A stretch of 48,993 bases of DNA from Actinomadura sp. KC345 (GTDB lineage: Bacteria > Actinomycetota > Actinomycetes > Streptosporangiales > Streptosporangiaceae). The notes below the pieces were generated by a model. The model saw nothing but the letters and a program-made list of their open reading frames with translations. It had not been told where the DNA came from and did not search any database. The DNA lies in assembly GCF_004348515.1 (NCBI RefSeq), contig NZ_SMKH01000018.1:1-48993 (forward strand), given 5' to 3'. A program made the position numbers and the translations under genes. Shown here in pieces: positions 41,121-47,702 of this stretch (positions within the stretch are counted from its first letter, which is position 1; the number at the start of each line of letters is the position of its first letter).

Positions 41121-41221
41121 CTCGCCTGGCGGCTCGGGGGCGAATCGTGAAAGTGCGGGCGCGAATCGCTCCGCGATCTTCGGCTGAAGCTTCGCCTTCG
41201 GCTCGCTTCCGCCTCAGGTCG
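41121..41221. repeat. Dispersed intergenic repeat, copy 2
   Basis: CTCGCCTGGCGGCTCG (41121-41136) and CCTCAGGTCG (41212-41221) repeat the elements found at 19825-19906, again just after a stop codon. GAAGCTTCGCCTTCGGCTCG-like short inverted repeats lie between. No gene is supported in 41096-41249. Confidence 0.4.
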
Positions 41222-41249
41222 CGCGCCCGCGTGCGGATGCGGGTTGTTC

Positions 41250-41651
41250 TTACTTGACCAGCAGGTTCAGGAGGCGGTCCGGTTCTGACTTCGGGTCGTC
41301 GGTCAGGCCGGCGTGGACGGGGCCGGGCTGGACGATCGTGCTGCGGGGGGCGGTCAGCCAGCGGAAGCGGGCGCCCGGGGTCTCCTGTGCGGCCTGGCCG
41401 GCGTGCTCGCCGCCGCAGCAGACGGCGTCCACGGCCGTGAGCGCCGACCGGACGCCGTCCAGGTCCAGAGACGGGTCCAGGGCCAGGAGGCGCCGCTCGT
41501 CCAGATGCGTGCGGCACCCGAGATAGTCGAGCGCCCGGCAGTAGACCACCACGCCCACGTTCATGACCTCGCCCCGCTCGACGCGCGGGACGACGCGCAG
41601 CGCCGCGTACTCGAACACCGTGGGTTCCGCCGCCGTCCTGATGTTGCTCAC
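41250..41651 (-). CDS. DUF3037 family protein
   Basis: This 133-residue protein has the DUF3037 pattern: FEYAALRVVPRVERGEVMNVGVVVYC near the N-terminus, then TRLDERRLLALDP-like and DAVCCGGEHAGQ segments. The function is unknown. It overlaps the HipA-like kinase gene by GTGA, and this pair recurs in actinobacteria, so the two products likely work together. GTG 41651 is fixed by the overlap; the frame open upstream is antisense to nothing useful. Confidence 0.85.
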   Translation of the reverse strand: MSNIRTAAEPTVFEYAALRVVPRVERGEVMNVGVVVYCRALDYLGCRTHLDERRLLALDPSLDLDGVRSALTAVDAVCCGGEHAGQAAQETPGARFRWLTAPRSTIVQPGPVHAGLTDDPKSEPDRLLNLLVK

Positions 41652-42475
41652 GGGGCGCCGCCGAGCCATTCGGGCCGGTTCCTGCCGCGCTGGGACGCCT
41701 TGTCCTGCCGGTGCCCGCTCACGTCGGTGGCGGGCAGCCAGTCGCGCGGCTTCCCGGCGCGCGGCAGCAGGACGTCGAGGTAGGCGTCCCGCACCGCCTG
41801 CGGGCTGCCGAACCCGGGCTCGCCCTCCAGCCAGTGGTCGGGCACGAGCCCGGTCACCTCGCGCAGCAGGGCTTCGGTGATCTTCGGAGCCAGCTCCGCC
41901 TCGGCGGCCTCCAGCTCCTTCGCGTACGGTGTCAGCACATGGTCGTCCACGTCGTAGGGCCCGGAGAACAGCCGCGCCGCGTTCGACCAGGCGTGGTGGA
42001 AGATGAGGCTCGCGCCGTGGTCGATCAGCCACAGGTCGCCGTGCCAGACCAGCATGTTCGGGTTCCGCCAGCTGCGGTCCACGTTGCCGATGAACGCGTC
42101 GAACCACAGCACCCGGGAGGCGAACCCGGGGTCGGGCTTCCACCCCAGCGGGTCGAACCCGAGCGACCCGGGCAGGAAGTCGACGCCGAGGTTCCAGCCG
42201 GGGCTGGCCTTCAGCAGATCCTGCACGTCGGGGTCGGGCTCGTGCCGTCCGAGGGCCGGGTCGAGGTCGATGAGCACCTGGTCGGGCACCCGGAAGCCGA
42301 GCCGGCGTGCCAGCTCGCCCGCGATCACCTCGGCGATCAGGGCCTTGCGCCCCTGCCCGGCGCCATGGAACTTCATGACGTAGGTGCCGAGATCGTCTGC
42401 CTCGACGATGCCCGGCAGCGACCCGCCCTCGCGCAGCGGCGTCACGTATCGGATGGCCGTCACATGTGGCAACAC
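41648..42475 (-). CDS. HipA-like kinase-domain protein
   Basis: This 275-residue protein resembles the stand-alone HipA-like kinase fold: EADDLGTYVMKFHGAGQGRKAL contains the nucleotide-binding Lys, FDAFIGNVDRSWRNPNML the catalytic Asp-containing loop, and WLIDHGASLIFHHAW the metal-binding Asp. It lacks the N-terminal domain of classical HipA toxins and is paired with DUF3037 instead of a HipB antitoxin. GTG 42475 is the start, 6 bases after a TAGCGT box, so the mRNA is probably leaderless. What it phosphorylates is unknown. Confidence 0.82.
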   Translation of the reverse strand: MLPHVTAIRYVTPLREGGSLPGIVEADDLGTYVMKFHGAGQGRKALIAEVIAGELARRLGFRVPDQVLIDLDPALGRHEPDPDVQDLLKASPGWNLGVDFLPGSLGFDPLGWKPDPGFASRVLWFDAFIGNVDRSWRNPNMLVWHGDLWLIDHGASLIFHHAWSNAARLFSGPYDVDDHVLTPYAKELEAAEAELAPKITEALLREVTGLVPDHWLEGEPGFGSPQAVRDAYLDVLLPRAGKPRDWLPATDVSGHRQDKASQRGRNRPEWLGGAP

Positions 42476-42481
42476 GCCGCA

Positions 42482-42513
42482 ACGCTACCGGGTGCCGATG
42501 CGGCGGGGATAAT
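42482..42513. promoter_or_regulatory. Divergent leaderless promoters (HipA-like gene and cyclase)
   Basis: On the minus strand TAGCGT (42482-42487) ends 6 bases before GTG 42475. On the plus strand GATAAT (42508-42513) ends 7 bases before ATG 42521. Only 20 bases separate the two -10 boxes, so each promoter's -35 region overlaps the other promoter, and the two may exclude each other. Confidence 0.5.
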
Positions 42514-42520
42514 CGATCGC

Positions 42521-43204
42521 ATGGGCGTTGAGCTGCTCGACCTGTCGGTGCCGATCGTCACCGGCATGCCCGTCTACCCGGGCGATCCCGAAGTGGAGGC
42601 GGTCCCCGCGCTGACGGCCGCCGGGTCCGGCGTGAACGTCCTGCGCCTGCACATGGGGTCGCAGTCCGGCACCCACGTGGACGCCCCGTTCCATATCGAC
42701 GACGCCCTGCCGCGCCTCGACGAGCTGCCCCTGAGCCGCTTCACGGGGCCGGTGGTCGCCATGGACGCCCGCGGACTGCCGGCCCGCACGCCCATCGGCC
42801 CGGAGCTGCTGCCGGACGGCCTCGCGCCCGGTGTCGTCCTGCTCATCGCGACGGGCTGGGCCGGCTACTGGGGGACCGGGGCCTACCCGGCGCACCCGTA
42901 CCTCGCTCCCGAGACCGCCGCGTCGATCGTCGCCGCCGGCGTCCGGACGGTGGGGATCGACGCGCTCAGCGTCGACCGCACCCCACCGCCCGGCTCGAAG
43001 GACCTCTCGCTGGCCGCTCACCGCGTCCTCTGCGAGGCGGGCGCGGTGATCGCCGAGAACCTCACCGGCCTCGACCGGGTCGTCGCGGCGCAACGGGCCG
43101 GCTGCGCGATCGACGTCTCGCTCTTCCCGATCGCCCTCGCCGGCGCGGACGGCGCCCCCGTCCGCGCCGTCGCCCGCGTGGACGACCGGGCCGTCCTCGT
43201 TTGA
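42521..43204 (+). CDS. Cyclase-family (kynurenine formamidase-like) hydrolase
   Basis: This 227-residue metal-dependent hydrolase of the cyclase/KynB family shows the signature SGTHVDAPFHI (about residues 46-56) that binds the metal, with an N-terminal LSVPIVTGMPVYPGDP and a middle GIDALSVD segment. Members hydrolyse N-formylkynurenine, isatin or other amides and lactones. The substrate here is not evident, because no tryptophan-degradation gene is nearby. ATG 42521 is chosen over the long open frame upstream, which runs antisense through the HipA-like gene; the -10 box 7 bases ahead supports it. Confidence 0.85.
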   Translation: MGVELLDLSVPIVTGMPVYPGDPEVEAVPALTAAGSGVNVLRLHMGSQSGTHVDAPFHIDDALPRLDELPLSRFTGPVVAMDARGLPARTPIGPELLPDGLAPGVVLLIATGWAGYWGTGAYPAHPYLAPETAASIVAAGVRTVGIDALSVDRTPPPGSKDLSLAAHRVLCEAGAVIAENLTGLDRVVAAQRAGCAIDVSLFPIALAGADGAPVRAVARVDDRAVLV

Positions 43205-43265
43205 ACGGGGCGGCCCGTCGGCGCGTCCATACTCACAGGGACGTACTTCGGAGGGATGGATCGCT

Positions 43266-44009
43266 GTGAAGGTTTCGTGGGCCACGGAACAGGGGAGCGC
43301 CGAGCGCGGCAACGAGGACTTCGTGGCGGCCGCCCCCGGCGCCGTCGTCGTGCTCGACGGCTGCGGGCTGCCGCTCGGCACCGACCTCGGGTGCGTGCAC
43401 GGGACCGCCTGGTACGCGCGGTCGCTCGGCACCCGGCTGCTGGCGCGGATGCTGGACGGTCTCGGGCCGCAGGCCGGCCCGCCGGTGGGGCCGCCCGAAG
43501 GGGCGCACCGGCCGGGGCGGCGGCCACTGGTGGCACGGCTTGCCGGAGCGATCGCCGACGTCGCCGCGTCCCACCGGGAGAGCTGCGACCTGCGGGCGCC
43601 CACGACCCCCGCGGCCACGGTCCTCGCCCTCCGGGTGCGCGGCGAATGGGTCGACTACCTGGTGCTGGCGGACTCGACCCTGCTGCTGGACGGCAGACGC
43701 GGCGTGGAGGCGGTCACCGGCGGCCCGGCCTACGCCGCGGCCGATCCGGCGATGGCCGAGGCCGCGATCACGGGAACGGTGCCCGTGGGCGAGCTGGACC
43801 GCGCGACCCTGCTGACCGACGGGGCCACGCGGCTCGTGGACATGTTCGGGGTCACGGACTGGGACGGGCTGGCCAAGCTGGCGGCGGACCCCGGGCCCGC
43901 CGAGCTGATCGAGCGCAACCGGGAGATCGAGCGCACCGATCCCCGGGCCGCCCGGTGGCCGCGGAACAAGGTCCACGACGACGCGACCGCCGCGGTCTGC
44001 GCCTTCTGA
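43266..44009 (+). CDS. PP2C-like phosphatase-fold protein
   Basis: This 247-residue protein has the PP2C core: ERGNEDFV near the N-terminus, VLDGCG as the metal loop, LLTDGATRLVD and KVHDDATAAV at the end. The usual GDS motif reads ADST, and the first third lacks the HGG signature, so activity should not be taken for granted. No regulatory domain or membrane helix is attached. GTG 43266 follows GGAGGG with a CATACT box further upstream. It stands alone and converges on the DUF4870 gene. It is different from and shorter than the phosphatase of the PknG operon. Confidence 0.75.
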   Translation: MKVSWATEQGSAERGNEDFVAAAPGAVVVLDGCGLPLGTDLGCVHGTAWYARSLGTRLLARMLDGLGPQAGPPVGPPEGAHRPGRRPLVARLAGAIADVAASHRESCDLRAPTTPAATVLALRVRGEWVDYLVLADSTLLLDGRRGVEAVTGGPAYAAADPAMAEAAITGTVPVGELDRATLLTDGATRLVDMFGVTDWDGLAKLAADPGPAELIERNREIERTDPRAARWPRNKVHDDATAAVCAF

Positions 44010-44051
44010 GCTCCTGGATCCCGCTTCACCGGGCAGGCCGGGCCCGCCGGG

Positions 44052-44663
44052 TCACTTGATCATCCGATAGCAGAAGAAGGTCGGGAAGCGGTAGTACTGC
44101 TGCTTGCCCGACTTCACCGCGCCGAGGATGAGGAACACCCACTGCCCGATCAGCAGCTCGAGGTACGGGAGGGCGAGCAGGGCGAGGAACGCCGGTGCCT
44201 CCAGGATGATGGCGGGCGGCACGCAGACGGCCGCGACCACGAGGAGATGGATCAGCAGCGTGATCTGGAAGTTGAGGGCCTGGGCCGCGTGGAACCGGGT
44301 GAACGGGTCGGTGTTCTTCTTCACGAAGTAGATGATCAGTGGGGCGAAGAAGCCGACCACGAGCATCCCGACGTAGGAGAAGACCGCCCAGGTCGTGTCC
44401 ACCGCCGGCGGATACTGCGGGCCGTAGGGGACACCGGGAGGGCCGTACCCCCAGCGCGGGTCATAGGGGCCTCCGGGCGGCGGCTGATCGCCGTAGGGCG
44501 GCTGGCCGCCGGGCGGGGCGCCGTGAGGAGGCTGCCCGCCGGGCGGAGCGCCGTAGGGCGGCTGCCCGCCAGGGGGCGCGCCGTAGGGCGGCTGCCCGGG
44601 CGCCTGCCCGTAGGAGCCTTGGTACGGCGGCGGCTGGTCTGGAGGCGGGGGCTGGTCCGTCAC
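44052..44663 (-). CDS. DUF4870 membrane protein with PYGAPPGGQP repeats
   Basis: This 203-residue membrane protein has a disordered Pro/Gly/Gln/Tyr-rich N-terminus (about 1-85) with tandem PYGAPPGGQP-type repeats, then a DUF4870 domain of three to four helices (about 90-190). AVFSYVGMLVVGFFAPLIIYFVKK and HAAQALNFQITLLI are typical of this domain. The function is unknown; such proline-rich membrane proteins are common in actinobacteria. GTG 44663 has GAAGGACAAGG before it. It is transcribed towards the PP2C-like gene. Confidence 0.82.
   Translation of the reverse strand: MTDQPPPPDQPPPYQGSYGQAPGQPPYGAPPGGQPPYGAPPGGQPPHGAPPGGQPPYGDQPPPGGPYDPRWGYGPPGVPYGPQYPPAVDTTWAVFSYVGMLVVGFFAPLIIYFVKKNTDPFTRFHAAQALNFQITLLIHLLVVAAVCVPPAIILEAPAFLALLALPYLELLIGQWVFLILGAVKSGKQQYYRFPTFFCYRMIK
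44491..44598 (-). repeat. 30-bp tandem repeat in the DUF4870 gene
   Basis: Three full units (44491-44520, 44521-44550, 44551-44580) and a partial fourth to 44598 encode the decapeptide repeats. The units differ at only a few bases, so copy number may vary between strains. Confidence 0.8.
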
Positions 44664-44749
44664 TGGCCTTGTCCTTCAATCCTCATGGGGTCTCGCGAAA
44701 ACCTATCTGAGTGCCGCCCGCCGCCGCAGGTGCGCTACCGTCCCCGATC

Positions 44750-45703
44750 ATGAAGGGCGACAAGGGGCCTGGCGGCGCGGACGGCGACCGGAGACCGCGG
44801 AACCCGTACCCCCTGCCGGGGCAGAACCCGGATCCGCGTGAGGACGACTCGCCGCCGGACTCGTCCCCGCCCCCGGCTTCGGAGATGCGGCCGCCGCCGA
44901 TTCCCGGGATGCCGCCGTCCAAGGGGGCGCCGCCGGAAGCGCCCCCCGGGTTCCCGGCCGGCGGCCGTTCGGTGCGGTCCGGGGCCATGGTCTGGCTGAT
45001 GTTCCTCGGCCCTTTCGTGGTCGCGATGCTGGTCATCTTCTCCTGGGCCGGGCACCGGATCTACGGCGCCGGCGAAGACGACGGGGACGGGGTGGCGGCC
45101 CGCCCGCCGGACTCGCCGAGGCCGGAGCCGATCAGCACGGTCCCGCCGAAGGTGAAGGGGTGGGACGCGGTCACCAGCGCCAAGTACGGCATGAGCTACG
45201 ACGTCCCCTCCTCGTGGCGCATCCTGCCCTCGACCGTCCTCATCGGGTGGGAGGCGGCGCACGGCCAGGATCGGTCGATGATGAGCACCGCCGCGGTGTT
45301 CCGCGAGGACGTGTGCAAGGACGGCGACGACGAGTACACCCGCGCTCACACGGGCTTCAACCAGTACGTCGAGGGCGGGCTGACCGGCGTCGCCGAGCAC
45401 GCCGCGAAGAAGTGGGCGGCGAACGCCTACACCAGCGAGGGCGACCCGGCGCCGTCGATCGCCCTGAAGGCCCCGGAGAGCGTGAAGGCGGGGCGGAAGA
45501 AGGGCGTGCACGTTCAGGCGGACGTCGTCATGAAGGCCACGGGACGGTGCGTCCCGCCGACCGCGGTCGTGCACACGGTCGCCGTTCCCGGCGTCGGGCC
45601 CGGCAAGACGACGGTCTTCATCCTGCTGGCCGACCAGGGCGTCCCGGACGCGGCGCCGAAGGCTGCGATCAAGAAGATCCTCGGCAGCCTCCGGCCCAGC
45701 TGA
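44750..45703 (+). CDS. Membrane-anchored hypothetical protein with an extracytoplasmic domain
   Basis: This 317-residue protein has a Pro/Asp/Gly-rich cytoplasmic tail (about 1-75), one membrane helix (about 80-102, MVWLMFLGPFVVAMLVIFSW) and an external domain from about 130 to the end. The external part contains KYGMSYDVPSSWRIL and a VRKKG...GRCVPPTAVVHTV region with two Cys; it recalls the alpha/beta domain of LpqN-type lipoproteins but I cannot confirm that. ATG 44750 is taken as start; a TACCGT box lies 8 bases before it. It is divergent from the DUF4870 gene. Confidence 0.7.
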   Translation: MKGDKGPGGADGDRRPRNPYPLPGQNPDPREDDSPPDSSPPPASEMRPPPIPGMPPSKGAPPEAPPGFPAGGRSVRSGAMVWLMFLGPFVVAMLVIFSWAGHRIYGAGEDDGDGVAARPPDSPRPEPISTVPPKVKGWDAVTSAKYGMSYDVPSSWRILPSTVLIGWEAAHGQDRSMMSTAAVFREDVCKDGDDEYTRAHTGFNQYVEGGLTGVAEHAAKKWAANAYTSEGDPAPSIALKAPESVKAGRKKGVHVQADVVMKATGRCVPPTAVVHTVAVPGVGPGKTTVFILLADQGVPDAAPKAAIKKILGSLRPS

Positions 45704-45711
45704 TCCGCACC

Positions 45712-45741
45712 CGGCCGATCTTCGCGCGGCCGATCTTCACG
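45712..45741 (+). repeat. 15-bp tandem direct repeat
   Basis: CGGCCGATCTTCGCG and CGGCCGATCTTCACG stand head to tail with one mismatch, in the gap before the thioesterase gene. A -10-like TAGAAT follows at 45779-45784. Chance or an operator are both possible. Confidence 0.5.
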
Positions 45742-45808
45742 CGGCACCCCGCCGTCCCGTCCATGCCGCCCCGCATCCTAGAATCACGTTCGGAAAATGG
45801 AGGGGCGT

Positions 45809-46441
45809 GTGAGCGCGATGCCGGTGGAACGGCAGGAGCTGGCCGACGACGAGGTGGCGGCGCGGGCCGGTCTCGCCGCCAGGGTCCGCGAGCTGGCGGA
45901 GGTGGCGGTCCTCACCGGAGTCGACGCCGCCGAAGCCGCCGCGGTGGCGGACGAGATCGAGGCCCTGACCGCGCGGCTCGCGGTCGGGCGCCGCGAGGCC
46001 CCGCCGTACGTCGCCTCCAGCACGGGCATCCTGGAACGGCACACGGCCAACCCCGTCAACGGGACCCTCAACCCGTTCGCGCCGCCCGTCGACCTGACGA
46101 GCGATCCGGACGGCACGGTCCGCGGCGAGTTCACGCTCAGCCCGCTCTACGAGGGCCCGCCGTCCTACGTGCACGGCGGTGTCTCCGCGATGGTGCTCGA
46201 CCAGGCCCTCGGCATGGCGGCGGCCGTCTCCGGGAGGCCCGGCATGACCGCGAACCTGGAGCTGCGCTACCGGCGTCCCACGCCGCTCGGCGTCCCGCTG
46301 CACGTGGAGGCGAGGTTCAGCCGCGTGGAGGGACGCAAGATCTGGGCGTCCGGGAGCATCGCCGGGCCCGACGGCCGCGTCACGGTGGAGGCCACCGCGA
46401 TGTTCATCGAGCCGCAGCGGTTCGTCACGTCGCGGCACTGA
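45809..46441 (+). CDS. PaaI-family hotdog thioesterase
   Basis: This is a 210-residue protein whose C-terminal 130 residues form a single hotdog domain with EGPPSYVHGGVSAMVLDQALGMAA, the signature of PaaI/4HBT acyl-CoA thioesterases, and LELRYRRPTPLG. The N-terminal 65 residues are helical and may be a pairing or regulatory extension. The acyl-CoA substrate is unknown. The start is not certain: GTG 45809 lies just after GGAGGGG; ATG 45797 and ATG 45818 are in frame. Confidence 0.83.
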   Translation: MSAMPVERQELADDEVAARAGLAARVRELAEVAVLTGVDAAEAAAVADEIEALTARLAVGRREAPPYVASSTGILERHTANPVNGTLNPFAPPVDLTSDPDGTVRGEFTLSPLYEGPPSYVHGGVSAMVLDQALGMAAAVSGRPGMTANLELRYRRPTPLGVPLHVEARFSRVEGRKIWASGSIAGPDGRVTVEATAMFIEPQRFVTSRH

Positions 46442-46460
46442 CCACGGTCCGGGGATCCGG

Positions 46461-46988
46461 TCAGTACTCGTAGACCTTGACCGCCGGATCGCCGTCCGGC
46501 CAGGTCGCGACGACCGACGAGGTGCGCTCGTCGCCGAGGAAGTCGACGCGGAGCCATCCTCCCGCCTGCGTCACCCGCGTCTCGTACCCCGGTTCGGGCG
46601 TCGCCGACACCAGCCGGACGCGGTCCTTCTCGATCGACAGCACGGCGCGGCCGCCGCGCGTGGCGTAGCTGCGCACATTGTCGTCCGGCTTCGCGCCGGA
46701 GGACGCGGCGGAGGTCCTCCCCTCCCGCTCCGGATCACCGGGCGGCGCCTTCGGGGACCGGGACGGTCCGGGCGCCTCGTCCTCGTCCGCGGGCGGGCCC
46801 GGCCGGGACGTCGGCGAACCGATGTCCGTCGGCGGGCTGGAGTGGATGACGGGCCCCGAGATCGGCGGCGGCGCCGACCTCTCCGCCACCGTGCCGCGCA
46901 CGACACCGCGTACTCCGAGCCACGAGAGCGCCACCGCGAGCGCGGTCACCCCCGCCCACGGGGCAACATACGACATCGCGCGACGCAT
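46461..46988 (-). CDS. Membrane-anchored or secreted hypothetical protein
   Basis: This 175-residue protein has an N-terminal hydrophobic segment (about 5-30, YVAPWAGVTALAVALSWLGVRG) serving as signal anchor, a long Pro/Ser/Glu-rich linker (about 35-105) and a small C-terminal domain (about 110-175) with GGRAVLSIEKDRVRLV and GGWLRVDFLGDERTSSVVATW. I know no family for it. It is divergent from the two-component genes with only 27 bases between the starts, so the pair may be regulated together and this protein could be the kinase's target or partner. ATG 46988 is chosen; the longer frame overlaps the regulator gene. Confidence 0.65.
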   Translation of the reverse strand: MRRAMSYVAPWAGVTALAVALSWLGVRGVVRGTVAERSAPPPISGPVIHSSPPTDIGSPTSRPGPPADEDEAPGPSRSPKAPPGDPEREGRTSAASSGAKPDDNVRSYATRGGRAVLSIEKDRVRLVSATPEPGYETRVTQAGGWLRVDFLGDERTSSVVATWPDGDPAVKVYEY

Positions 46989-47003
46989 GGGCACATGGTG
47001 GCA

Positions 47004-47009
47004 TACGGT
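47004..47009 (+). promoter_or_regulatory. -10 box (TACGGT) for leaderless response regulator
   Basis: TACGGT ends 6 bases before ATG 47016 within a 27-base divergent gap; no ribosome binding site is present. Confidence 0.4.
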
Positions 47010-47015
47010 TCCGCC

Positions 47016-47702
47016 ATGGCGAGTGTTCTGGTGGTCGAGGATGATGCGAATGTCCGGACCGCCCTGATCCGGGAACTGAGTGTGCGGTCGCATGTCGTAC
47101 GCAGCGTCGGGACGGCGATGGACGCTCTGCGCGAGGTCACGCAGGCGCCGCCCGACGTCGTCGTCCTCGACCTCGGGCTGCCCGACCTCGACGGCGCGGA
47201 GGTGCTGAAGATGCTGCGCGGAATCTCCGACGTCCCCGTCATCATCGCGACCGCGCGCGACGACGAGCCCGAGATCGTCCGGTTACTGAACGCCGGTGCC
47301 GACGACTACCTCATCAAACCGTTCTCCATCGAACACCTCAGCGCACGGCTCGCGGCGGTGCTGCGCAGGTCCGCCCGCTCCGGGCCGGCCGCCGAGATCA
47401 GCGTCGGCGGCCTGCACATCGACCTGGACCGCCGGGAGGCGATGCTGGACGGCGAACCCCTCGAACTGACCCGCCGCGAGTTCGACCTGCTGGCCTACCT
47501 GGCCGCCCGCCCCGGACGCGTCGTGGCGCGGCGCGAACTCCTCGCCGAGGTGTGGCGGCAGGCCTACGGCGACGACCAGACCATCGACGTGCACCTGTCC
47601 TGGCTCCGCCGCAAGCTCGGCGAGACCGCCGCCGCACCCCGCTACCTGCACACGGTGCGCGGCGTCGGGGTCCGGCTGGCCGAGCCCGATCCGAGACCAT
47701 GA
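47016..47702 (+). CDS. OmpR/PhoB-type response regulator
   Basis: This is a two-component DNA-binding regulator of 228 residues. The receiver domain (1-118) has acidic VVEDD at 6-10, the phospho-acceptor Asp in VVLDLGLPDLDG (about residue 51), and Lys in IKPFS. The C-terminal winged helix (about 128-222) shows LELTRREFDLLAYLAARPGR and TIDVHLSWLRRKLG. It overlaps the kinase gene by ATGA, so the two form one operon. The -10 box 6 bases before ATG 47016 argues against the longer upstream frame. Confidence 0.93.
   Translation: MASVLVVEDDANVRTALIRELSVRSHVVRSVGTAMDALREVTQAPPDVVVLDLGLPDLDGAEVLKMLRGISDVPVIIATARDDEPEIVRLLNAGADDYLIKPFSIEHLSARLAAVLRRSARSGPAAEISVGGLHIDLDRREAMLDGEPLELTRREFDLLAYLAARPGRVVARRELLAEVWRQAYGDDQTIDVHLSWLRRKLGETAAAPRYLHTVRGVGVRLAEPDPRP

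Noticed and set aside
44491..44598. CRISPR-like repeat array
   Set aside because: The 30-base units are directly adjacent without spacers and encode an in-frame Pro/Gly-rich peptide repeat.
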